A stretch of DNA of 5,650 bases from Chloroflexota bacterium (lineage in GTDB: Bacteria; Chloroflexota; UBA11872; VXNJ01). Both the position numbers and the translations under genes were made by a program. Below are positions 1 through 5,643 of the stretch, one piece after another. The notes beneath the pieces are model-generated. The model ran no database searches. It had not been told where the DNA came from and saw nothing but the letters and a program-made list of their open reading frames with translations. Positions within the stretch are counted from its first letter, which is position 1, and every line of letters starts with the position of its first letter. The stretch spans positions 1 through 5,650 of the forward strand of contig JAPOVO010000478.1 in the NCBI GenBank assembly GCA_026708165.1. The letters run 5' to 3'.

Positions 1-1
1 G

Positions 2-391
2 TTCACCATGCAGGCGCACTCGCACGACAACGTTCGAATCATGAGGTATTCGGGAACGCGGGCGACCGTTTGCGGGCATACAGGGACGAACGAGATAACG
101 GTGGACGAGTACCGGACCGGCGCGCACGACCTGATAACTCCGGCCATGATGGCCAGCGGACACGGCGGCGGCGACTGGGGACTGCTGGACGCATTTGTGG
201 AGACGATAAGAGGAAACGGAACGGAAGAGACTTCGGCCCGCAACTCCCTGGAGAGCCATCTGATCGGCTATGCGGCGGACGAAGCGCGGATTACCGGAAC
301 GGTGATCGACATGGACGAATACCGCGCGCGAGTCTACGCGGCGGCCGGTCTGGACAGCGAAGCCGATCCGGCGGGAACCCGCCAGGGTTAA
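2..391 (+). CDS. Gfo/Idh/MocA family NAD(P)-dependent oxidoreductase, C-terminal part (5' end outside window)
   Basis: This is the tail of a dehydrogenase of the glucose-fructose oxidoreductase / inositol dehydrogenase / MocA family, cytosolic enzymes that oxidise or reduce sugars, inositols and their derivatives with NAD(P). The frame is open from base 2 to the TAA at 389-391 (129 residues visible). Translation in frame from base 2 reads through the first ATG (position 8) with family-like sequence on both sides, so that ATG is internal. Seen: the C-terminal signature, a glycine-rich GHGGGDWGLLDAF stretch followed by an acidic, Arg/Ala-rich helix (SARNSLESHLIGYAADEAR) and a V-I-D-M-D-E-Y ending, which is typical of the substrate-binding domain of this family. 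The N-terminal Rossmann NAD-binding domain and the catalytic EKP-type motif lie upstream, so the substrate cannot be inferred. The aldo/keto reductase starts about 13 bp downstream, suggesting co-transcription. Confidence 0.85.
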   Translation, partial: FTMQAHSHDNVRIMRYSGTRATVCGHTGTNEITVDEYRTGAHDLITPAMMASGHGGGDWGLLDAFVETIRGNGTEETSARNSLESHLIGYAADEARITGTVIDMDEYRARVYAAAGLDSEADPAGTRQG

Positions 392-393
392 CT

Positions 394-400
394 GGAGGGG
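394..400 (+). promoter_or_regulatory. Shine-Dalgarno site of the aldo/keto reductase gene
   Basis: GGAGGGG lies in the short gap after the dehydrogenase stop. Two ATGs follow back to back at 402 and 405. The core GGAGG ends 3 nt before the first and 6 nt before the second, so spacing favours 405 as the real start. Confidence 0.7.
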
Positions 401-404
401 CATG

Positions 405-1430
405 ATGGAGTACCGCAGCCTGGGGCGGACCGGCGTTCAGGTGAGCAAGCTCTGCCTGGGCTGCTGGATGTTTGGGCGAAGCACCGAGGAAGCCGAGTCC
501 GCAGAGATAATCGACCGCGCGCTCGAAGCCGGCATCAACTTCCTCGATACAGCAAACATGTACAGCCGCGGAGTTAGCGAGGAGTCCGTCGGCAGAGCGC
601 TGAGGCGCAATGGAAAACGGCAGCGGGTCGTGCTGGCGACAAAGGTCTACGGTCCGATGGACGACGACGATCCTAATGCGAAGGGAGTCCATCGCCGCCA
701 CATCGTCGAGCAGTGCGAAGCTTCGCTGCGACGGCTGCAGACCGACCATATCGACGTCTATCAGATTCACCGACCCGTTTCGCAGGTGCCGATCGACGAG
801 ACGCTTCGGGCGCTCGACGACCTGATAAAAGCCGGGAAGGTGCTCTATATCGGAACGAGCACGTTTGCCGCATGGCAGATCATGGAATCGCTTTGGGTGT
901 CCAGAGAACTGGGCCTGAACCGGTTCGTCAGCGAGCAGCCGCCCTATAACCTGCTCGACCGCCGGGTAGAGCGCGAGCTGATTCCGATGGCCCAGACGTA
1001 CGGGATCGGCATTCTGCCGTGGTCGCCGCTGGCGGGCGGGTTCCTGACAGGTAAATACCGGCGCGGCGAAGAGCGGCCTGAAGGATCCCGGTACCACCCC
1101 GCGGGGCACTCCGACGACCGTGCGGTGGAGAGGCGGCGACGGCTTTTCGTCGATCCCGCATTCGACGTCGTGGAGGGCCTCGCGGCCCTGGCGAGGGACA
1201 AGGGCTGCTCGATAAGCGATTTGGCGCTTGCATGGGTCGCTCAGCAGCCCGGCGTGAGCAGCACGATCATTGGTCCCCGCACGGTCGAGCAGCTTTATCA
1301 GAATCTCGACGCTCTCGACGTGGAGTTGAGCGATGAGGACCTCGACCGCATCGACGAGATCGCACCTCCCGGGCGGGCGGCCGTTTCGTTCTACGACGGG
1401 GACTTCGGACCTCACCCGTTTCGGTGGTAG
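405..1430 (+). CDS. Aldo/keto reductase
   Basis: An NAD(P)H-dependent aldo/keto reductase with a TIM-barrel fold that interconverts carbonyls and alcohols; cytosolic. From the ATG at 405 it has 341 residues, normal for the family; the adjacent ATG at 402 adds one residue. Seen: the N-terminal YRSLGRTGVQVSKLCLG strand typical of the YajO/Tas/MgrA-like branch; the catalytic tetrad Asp48 (in LDTANMY), Tyr53, Lys80 (in ATKVYG) and His122 (in YQIHRP); the GTS motif near 150-152; EQPPYNLLDR near 177-186; WSPLAGGFLTGKY near 206-218; and the cofactor-binding STIIGPRT segment near the C terminus, followed by NLDAL. All four catalytic residues are present, so the enzyme should be active. It sits between a Gfo/Idh/MocA dehydrogenase and an FAD oxidoreductase, only 12 bp before the latter, which suggests a shared catabolic operon. 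The substrate is unknown. Confidence 0.93.
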   Translation: MEYRSLGRTGVQVSKLCLGCWMFGRSTEEAESAEIIDRALEAGINFLDTANMYSRGVSEESVGRALRRNGKRQRVVLATKVYGPMDDDDPNAKGVHRRHIVEQCEASLRRLQTDHIDVYQIHRPVSQVPIDETLRALDDLIKAGKVLYIGTSTFAAWQIMESLWVSRELGLNRFVSEQPPYNLLDRRVERELIPMAQTYGIGILPWSPLAGGFLTGKYRRGEERPEGSRYHPAGHSDDRAVERRRRLFVDPAFDVVEGLAALARDKGCSISDLALAWVAQQPGVSSTIIGPRTVEQLYQNLDALDVELSDEDLDRIDEIAPPGRAAVSFYDGDFGPHPFRW

Positions 1431-1431
1431 C

Positions 1432-1438
1432 AGAGGGA
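1432..1438 (+). promoter_or_regulatory. Shine-Dalgarno site supporting a TTG start
   Basis: AGAGGGA lies just after the reductase stop and a few bases before the TTG at 1443. An in-frame TGA at 1440-1442 touches the TTG, so translation of the FAD gene cannot start earlier. The next in-frame ATG is at 1503, 20 codons in, with no comparable ribosome binding site seen by eye. Confidence 0.5.
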
Positions 1439-1442
1439 TTGA

Positions 1443-3122
1443 TTGACCGACGGTAACGAGAGAGTCGGCTTTGCCAGACGGCTCCGGACGGCTCTCGGTC
1501 TGATGGCGGATATTCGCGGCAAAGACCTGCTGACGGCGGTCGAGTTCATGAAGCTCGTATATCCAAATGAGCGGCCGCTTGTTCAAGGTCTGAAGTTCGC
1601 GGGCTGGGCTTTGGACCTGGTGTGGTCAAGGATGCCCGACGCATTGCGGCACGTGTCCATCGACAAGGACATCTCCAGGACGCCCTATTGGCAGACAGCG
1701 CCCAATCCGCTCGCCAACCATCCCTGGGCGGACGATCCCGACAGCGTTCTGCCGGCCGAGGCAGACGCGGTCGTAATCGGGGCGGGATTCGGCGGCTCGT
1801 CGGTCGCGTATCACTGGTCGAAGCACGCCAACGGCAATCTGGTAATACTCGACTCGATGGACCCCGCGAGCGGATCGGCGGGCCGCAACGCCGGTCACGT
1901 GGTGATGGCGGGCGGCGCGTATCACGGCTACTACGTCTATCGCTCGGTGCTCAAATACCTGCCCGAAGTCCGCCCGGAGCTAACCGAGGCTGACTGTTCG
2001 GAGATTGCGGCTCAGTTCGCGGATGTCTATGTGCGCGCGCTGCATGCCAGCCACGAACTGATACTGGAGACTATCGAGAGCGAAGGTATAGAGTGCGACT
2101 ACGTCCGCAAGGGGCAAGTCCACGTCGGCGAAGAAGCCGATATGGGCGACGTGGAGGCGGCGCTGTCCCTAGCCGATGAGCTCGGCCACGACGATTACCA
2201 GCGGCTGCGACCCGACGAAGTCAGGCGCTTAAGCGGGGTGGAGGCGGAATTAGACGGAGCTGTCTCGGCAGGAGCCGGGACATGGCATCCGGCGAAGTGG
2301 GTTTGGGGGATACTTCAGGCAGCCATCGCGAGCGAGAAAGTACGGCTTTTCACGCGCACCGCCGCGCGGGCGGTGGAGCGCGACGGTAGTGGTTATATTG
2401 TGCGGACCGACCGTGGAGACATACGGACTCGGAACGTCGTCAATGCGACTGACTCGCATACCCAGAGCCTGTTCAACGACTGGCTTGGCATATTTCCCGA
2501 CGGCAAGCTCGTCTGGCCATATCGAGTTCAAGGCATATACGCGGAGCCGGCGCCGGAGACTATTCCAACGGGAGTCGGCGTCATTACCGGATTAGGCTTC
2601 TTTGCCAAGGTTCCCAAAGGGGGAACGGTTTTCGGAACCGACCACAGCCCGGTCAAACCCTACGAGGCAGGACGTATCGATCCTTCCCGATTCGTCACCA
2701 AGTTCATGAGCGCTGAGCTCAGCAGGCTTTGGGGCGCGATACCGATGCGAATCACCCACGAGTGGACAGGCTCGGTCGGCGTCGCGCCAGACTGGTTTCC
2801 CGTGGTGGGACCGATGGACGACGACCGGCTGTATATCCTTAGCGGGTTTTGCGGGTCGGGTTCCGCTACCTCCTTCAATGCCGGGCAGCACATCGTTTTC
2901 CAGATCCTGGGCAAGGAGCGTGAGTCCGAATACCATCCGCCTGAGTTCTTCTCACCCGCAATCCGTAGATACGGGCTAGCTAACCTGTACGCGGCGGCGG
3001 GGCAGGCCCTCCTACTAGTCGGTCCGCCCCGCTGCCAGATCATCCATGACGGGAGGGTTAGGGGCGCGCCGTGTCGAATCGGCTCTATCGGGCTGATTGC
3101 AAAGTTGTTGCCGAGCAACTGA
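1443..3122 (+). CDS. FAD-dependent oxidoreductase (DAO family), C terminus replaced by transposon-derived sequence
   Basis: A flavoprotein of the D-amino-acid oxidase-like (DAO) superfamily, whose members oxidise amines, amino acids or related substrates. Seen: an N-terminal extension of about 105 residues with a RTPYWQTAPNPLANHP segment; the FAD Rossmann fingerprint VVIGAGFGGSS (GAGFGG at about 113-118); the DAO-type loop GSAGRNAGHV (about 144-153); an aromatic/Gly-rich second half; and a C-terminal WTGSVGVAPDWFPVVGPM segment followed by LSGFCGSGSATS, matching the FAD-closing end of the family. The start is TTG at 1443, right after an in-frame stop. The family-like sequence runs to about PPEFFSPAIRR (residue 509, base 2969), close to where such proteins usually end. 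The final ~50 residues, of low-complexity character (YGLANLYAAAGQALLL onward), begin exactly at the inferred transposon end and run 52 bp into the methyltransferase gene. All recognisable domain motifs are intact, so activity may survive. The substrate is unknown. Confidence 0.85.
   Translation: MTDGNERVGFARRLRTALGLMADIRGKDLLTAVEFMKLVYPNERPLVQGLKFAGWALDLVWSRMPDALRHVSIDKDISRTPYWQTAPNPLANHPWADDPDSVLPAEADAVVIGAGFGGSSVAYHWSKHANGNLVILDSMDPASGSAGRNAGHVVMAGGAYHGYYVYRSVLKYLPEVRPELTEADCSEIAAQFADVYVRALHASHELILETIESEGIECDYVRKGQVHVGEEADMGDVEAALSLADELGHDDYQRLRPDEVRRLSGVEAELDGAVSAGAGTWHPAKWVWGILQAAIASEKVRLFTRTAARAVERDGSGYIVRTDRGDIRTRNVVNATDSHTQSLFNDWLGIFPDGKLVWPYRVQGIYAEPAPETIPTGVGVITGLGFFAKVPKGGTVFGTDHSPVKPYEAGRIDPSRFVTKFMSAELSRLWGAIPMRITHEWTGSVGVAPDWFPVVGPMDDDRLYILSGFCGSGSATSFNAGQHIVFQILGKERESEYHPPEFFSPAIRRYGLANLYAAAGQALLLVGPPRCQIIHDGRVRGAPCRIGSIGLIAKLLPSN
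2970..2985 (+). repeat. Left terminal inverted repeat (inferred)
   Basis: TACGGGCT at 2970-2977 is a perfect inverted match to the last 8 bases of the window. Aligned without gaps over 16 bp, the two ends agree at 11 positions (the 8 terminal bases, then three scattered ones). A chance 8-bp match in the ~150 bp where the left end had to lie is unlikely. The overlapping CCGTA-GA-TACGG inverted pair (2963-2974) is probably incidental. Confidence 0.6.
3060..3070 (+). promoter_or_regulatory. Shine-Dalgarno site and GGCGCGCC palindrome before the methyltransferase GTG start
   Basis: AGGGG (3060-3064) lies 6 nt before the GTG at 3071; a second purine run, GGGAGGG (3051-3057), is 13 nt away and less well placed. 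The bases 3063-3070, GGCGCGCC, form a perfect 8-bp palindrome abutting the start codon. No convincing -35/-10 pair is visible between the element's left end and the gene, so transcription may enter from the upstream operon. Confidence 0.45.
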
Positions 3123-3640
3123 AGCGCGAGGGCATCCAGGTGGACCTCATCTATCTCGACCCGCCGTTTAACTCCAACCGCACCTACTCGATGATCTTCA
3201 ACAACCGCAGCGTGACGGCGCAACAAAAGGCGTATCACGATATGTGGGACTTCACCGACCGCACGCGCCAACTGGTGCTCGATTTTCGCGATGAAATGCA
3301 CACATGGGACTTACCAGCCGCTTTCAAGCAGTTTATGCACGCGTGGCTGAATATTCTCGAATCTGGCGATGCTGACGACCGGCGCTTGCTCAACTACCTG
3401 ATGTACATGACGCAGCGGCTTATCCGGCTTCGTGACATCCTCAAGCCTACCGGCTCAATCTACCTTCATTGCGATCCGACGGCGAGCCACTACCTCAAGG
3501 TAATCATGGACGGCGTGTTTGGACGGCGGAACTTTCGGAACGAGATCATCTGGCGGCGCACTACCAGTCACAGCGACTCAAAGCGTTGGGCGGCTGTGGC
3601 TGACACGATTCTGTATTACGGGAAGTCGGGGGGGGGGTAA
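3071..3640 (+). CDS. Site-specific DNA methyltransferase, N-terminal part, ended by frameshift at poly-G
   Basis: This is the N-terminal third of a beta-class amino-methyltransferase (N6-adenine or N4-cytosine; Mod-like) that methylates DNA with S-adenosylmethionine. Seen in the 189 residues: a GTG start giving the usual short lead NRLYRADC; catalytic motif IV, DPPF at 30-33 within IYLDPPFNSNRTY; the conserved LKPTGSIYLHCDPTASHYLK block (about 124-143); and NEIIWRRTTSHSDSKR (about 157-172) at the entry to the target-recognition region. The frame runs through ten Gs and stops at TAA 3638-3640, directly after Ser-Gly-Gly-Gly. The same protein clearly continues in the frame entered at 3637 (Val-Thr-Trp-Asn), a -1 shift relative to this frame. 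As written, the product lacks the SAM-binding motif I and could not methylate. An 11-G or 8-G tract would make one protein of 546 or 545 residues. The start overlaps the tail of the FAD frame by 52 bp. Confidence 0.85.
   Translation: MSNRLYRADCKVVAEQLKREGIQVDLIYLDPPFNSNRTYSMIFNNRSVTAQQKAYHDMWDFTDRTRQLVLDFRDEMHTWDLPAAFKQFMHAWLNILESGDADDRRLLNYLMYMTQRLIRLRDILKPTGSIYLHCDPTASHYLKVIMDGVFGRRNFRNEIIWRRTTSHSDSKRWAAVADTILYYGKSGGG
3628..3637 (+). repeat. Poly-G tract (10 G) at the methyltransferase frameshift
   Basis: Ten consecutive Gs, read as the last base of a TCG codon followed by three GGG codons, then TAA. Tract lengths of 11 or 8 put the gene in frame; 10 and 9 do not. Runs of this length slip readily during replication and underlie phase variation of Mod-type methyltransferases in several host-adapted bacteria. 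They are also prone to sequencing error. Confidence 0.9.
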
Positions 3641-3656
3641 CGTGGAATATTCCACG
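3641..3656. repeat. Perfect 16-bp palindrome just after the poly-G tract
   Basis: CGTGGAATATTCCACG equals its own reverse complement. In RNA it could fold as a 6-bp stem with a 4-nt ATAT loop, starting 3 nt after the G run. It lies within the coding sequence (Thr-Trp-Asn-Ile-Pro in the downstream frame). It could stimulate slippage or frameshifting at the G run, be a protein binding site, or be chance. Confidence 0.75.
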
Positions 3657-3687
3657 CGGAGAGTACGACAAAGCCTATATCGAGTCG

Positions 3688-4710
3688 ATGTATCGTCACG
3701 ACGACAATGATGGACGCGGCCTCTACCAGCTAGGCGATATGACGAGCCCCAACCCGCGTCCCAACCTGATGTACACGTGGAAGGGATTTGAATCGCCCAC
3801 AGCCGGCTGGCGCTATTCGCGGGAAACCATGACTCAGCTCGATGCTGAAGGACGAATTTGGTATCCCGATGCCAAGTCGAAGCGACCGCGGTTGAAACGA
3901 TATTTGAGCGAGATGGATGGCCCTGTGGTGAATTCGATTTGGACTGACATCAATCCAATCGGCTCCCAAGCTAAAGAGCGCCTAGGTTATGCGACCCAAA
4001 AACCGCTCGCCCTGCTTGAACGAATCATCAAAGCGTCCAGCGACTCGGGTGACCTCGTATTTGACCCGTTTTGCGGGTGCGGAACAACTGTGCATGCTGC
4101 CCAGAATTCGGGGCGCCGGTGGATCGGAGTCGATATCAGCGGTGATGCTATCGACGAAATCAAGGACCGGATGGCGGGGATCGGAGTCTATGACGGGCAG
4201 GACTACGACATCCGCGAGGGTAGCCCTGACACCGTGGCTGAATACAACCGGCTCAACCCGTACGAAAAACAGGATTGGCTGATTCGGCGGTTGGGCGGCT
4301 TGCCGAATCCCCGTAAGTCCGGCGATATGGGCATCGACGGTGATTTGACGTTCCATCTAGGTGGGGCGAGTGCTGAAACCGACAAATGGGGCCGCCTGGT
4401 TTTTTCTGTCAAGACAGGAAGGCAGCGCAAGCCGGAACACATTCGCGAGCTTATAGGTACGATGCGCAACGAAAAAGCCGAAATGGGCGCGTTGATTCTC
4501 GATGCGGACCCGACGCCAGGGATGGAATCAGCGGCTCAGCGGGCTGGCCGGATCAAGTACCAGCCGCGCTCTGACTTCCCGCCCAAAACCTACGACAAGG
4601 TGCAAATCTTCACGGCGTACGAAATCATTGACGGTGCAACGCTTGACTGTCCGCCGTCCATGCACGACGTTCGGCGCTATCGCGAATTGCAGCCGAGGAT
4701 GCGAATCTAG
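3688..4710 (+). CDS. DNA methyltransferase C-terminal part with fused Mrr-like restriction endonuclease domain
   Basis: This is the rest of the methyltransferase in the frame that begins, after the G run, at 3637; the first ATG is at 3688 and gives 340 residues, with no good ribosome binding site before it. Seen in order: the target-recognition region (about 1-95); YATQKPLALLERII (about 101-114), the motif X-like helix; motif I, FDPFCGCGTT (about 125-134), the SAM-binding loop, followed by WIGVDIS; then a separate domain from about residue 190. That domain has NPYEKQDWLIRRLGGLPN, KSGDMGIDGDL with Asp217, a strand VFSVKTG with Lys242, then IRELIGTMRNEKAEMGALIL. The arrangement D ... S-V-K in a GIDG context matches PD-(D/E)xK nucleases of the Mrr-like kind, with Ser where Glu or Gln is usual. 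The motif order IV then I is the beta class. The gene ends in the CTAG that is also the transposase stop. Restriction activity is inferred, not shown. Confidence 0.83.
   Translation: MYRHDDNDGRGLYQLGDMTSPNPRPNLMYTWKGFESPTAGWRYSRETMTQLDAEGRIWYPDAKSKRPRLKRYLSEMDGPVVNSIWTDINPIGSQAKERLGYATQKPLALLERIIKASSDSGDLVFDPFCGCGTTVHAAQNSGRRWIGVDISGDAIDEIKDRMAGIGVYDGQDYDIREGSPDTVAEYNRLNPYEKQDWLIRRLGGLPNPRKSGDMGIDGDLTFHLGGASAETDKWGRLVFSVKTGRQRKPEHIRELIGTMRNEKAEMGALILDADPTPGMESAAQRAGRIKYQPRSDFPPKTYDKVQIFTAYEIIDGATLDCPPSMHDVRRYRELQPRMRI
4707..4710. other. Shared palindromic stop CTAG of two convergent genes
   Basis: TAG at 4708-4710 ends the methyltransferase on the + strand and the complement of CTA at 4707-4709 ends the transposase on the - strand. 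The two coding sequences overlap by 4 bp, with no intergenic terminator between them, so transcripts from either side must run into the other gene as antisense. Confidence 0.95.
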
Positions 4711-5591
4711 GCGAAGCAGCCCGCGAGGAACTTGTCGAACGCCCGCGAGTTATTCCGCTCGTTGTACTTCCAGCACGCTTCGCCGACGTACAGCGGCATG
4801 TAGTGGCGCTGGTAGTGGTGATGCTGGCCGTACCACGCTCGTTTGAGTAGGCTCCAGAATCCCTCAATCGTGTTCGTGTGTAGATCGCCATCCACGTACT
4901 GCCGGGAGTGGCTGATCGAGTGGTGGTAGAAGATGCCCCTGGCGGCTCTGTAGGCGCGGTATTCGTCGGTTATCAGGTCGGACCCCATGCCCACGCTCTG
5001 CCGCAGGAAGCGGAGCACGCCGCGTCCGGTTAGATCGCTGGCGACTTTGGCAACCACTTTCCCGCCGCGTTCTACGGCGCCGATAACCGGCGTCTTCTTC
5101 GTCCCGCCCGGGCCGCTGCCCTTCGGTGTTTCGTCGTCATCGCGGCGATTAGACTTGCGCGGCTTCCCGCCTACGTAGGTTTCGTCGGCCTCGATGATGC
5201 CCTCAAGCATGATCCCGCTCTGCTTGTTCGTCATCTCGGCGCGTACCCGGACCATCATGTACCAGGCGGACTTTGCGTTTAGTTTCAAGTGCCGCGCCAG
5301 TTGCTCGGATGAGAGGCTTTTCTTGGCGTCGATTATCAGGCTGATTCCGAGGAACCACTTTTGCAGGGGAATCTTCGTCTTTGAAAAGATGGTCTTGGCC
5401 AACACGTTGAAACTGGCGTGGCAGGCGTGGCAGTTCCAGCGGCCCACGCGGTCGTTTTCGACCTTGCGGGCTACGTCGAACGAGCCGCAGTATGGGCAGT
5501 AAGCGCGATCGTCAGGCCAGCGGACGGCCTCAAGATGGGAGATACAGGATTCGTGGGTGGGGAATCGCTCGAAGACTTCAAACAGGTCCAT
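4707..5591 (-). CDS. IS1595-family (ISXO2-like) transposase
   Basis: A transposase that excises and inserts the surrounding element through an RNase H-fold catalytic core. The 294-residue length is normal and the frame is intact. Seen: an N-terminal zinc ribbon with C32-P-Y-C35 and C54-H-A-C57 (WNCHACHASFNVLAKTIF), followed by the KWFLGISLIIDAKKSLSSEQLARHL helical region typical of the family; then the ISXO2-like catalytic domain with Asp136 in EADETYVGGK, Asp209 in LITDEYRAY, and HTNTIEGFWSLLKR, where Asn240 or Glu243 provides the third catalytic position and Lys250 the trailing basic residue. The C-terminal YVGEACWKYNERNNSRAFDKF is also family-typical. The ATG at 5589-5591 has AGGAGGG 5 nt upstream and a promoter reaching into the element's right repeat. 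All catalytic motifs are present, so the element may be active. The gene converges on the passenger gene. Confidence 0.95.
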   Translation of the reverse strand: MDLFEVFERFPTHESCISHLEAVRWPDDRAYCPYCGSFDVARKVENDRVGRWNCHACHASFNVLAKTIFSKTKIPLQKWFLGISLIIDAKKSLSSEQLARHLKLNAKSAWYMMVRVRAEMTNKQSGIMLEGIIEADETYVGGKPRKSNRRDDDETPKGSGPGGTKKTPVIGAVERGGKVVAKVASDLTGRGVLRFLRQSVGMGSDLITDEYRAYRAARGIFYHHSISHSRQYVDGDLHTNTIEGFWSLLKRAWYGQHHHYQRHYMPLYVGEACWKYNERNNSRAFDKFLAGCFA

Positions 5592-5596
5592 AACAG

Positions 5597-5603
5597 CCCT
5601 CCT
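5597..5603 (-). promoter_or_regulatory. Shine-Dalgarno site of the transposase gene
   Basis: On the - strand this reads AGGAGGG, 5 nt before the ATG at 5591, a near-ideal site. It fixes the start codon. Confidence 0.8.
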
Positions 5604-5614
5604 ACTATGAACCT

Positions 5615-5643
5615 ATTTTCGCCGATCATCGCTTGGAAGTCAA
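5615..5643 (-). promoter_or_regulatory. Probable transposase promoter overlapping the right terminal repeat
   Basis: Read on the - strand, TTGACT (5643-5638, five of six matches to the sigma-70 -35 consensus) is followed after exactly 17 bp by GAAAAT (5620-5615, four of six matches to the -10). Transcription would begin near 5608, giving a leader of under 20 nt that holds the AGGAGGG site. The -35 begins at the inner edge of the terminal repeat, so transposase binding to the end could repress its own gene. Confidence 0.55.

Noticed and set aside
291..1586. Long open frame of 431 codons on the - strand
   Set aside because: It lies antisense to the aldo/keto reductase, whose catalytic tetrad and motifs are unmistakable. 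The minus-strand translation is rich in Arg/Pro/His with no recognisable domain, as expected of a shadow frame in GC-rich DNA.
2963..2974. Inverted pair CCGTA-GA-TACGG as a terminator or operator
   Set aside because: Only 5-bp arms around 2 bp, no T run, and it straddles the proposed insertion point, so half belongs to the host and half to the element. Probably incidental.
3007..3066. Possible leader structure: CCCTCC (3007-3012) with GGAGGG (3052-3057), and CGCCCC (3025-3030) with GGGGCG (3061-3066)
   Set aside because: The pairings are short, have long loops and cannot form together without a pseudoknot. GC-rich sequence makes such matches common.
2660..3301. Open frame of 213 codons on the - strand across the transposon junction
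   Set aside because: It is antisense to both the FAD oxidoreductase and the methyltransferase start, and no family-like motif is visible.
4502..4846. Open frame of 114 codons on the + strand bridging the two convergent genes
   Set aside because: The translation is dominated by Arg, Ser and Thr without motifs; it is an out-of-frame reading of the nuclease domain and transposase C-terminal region.
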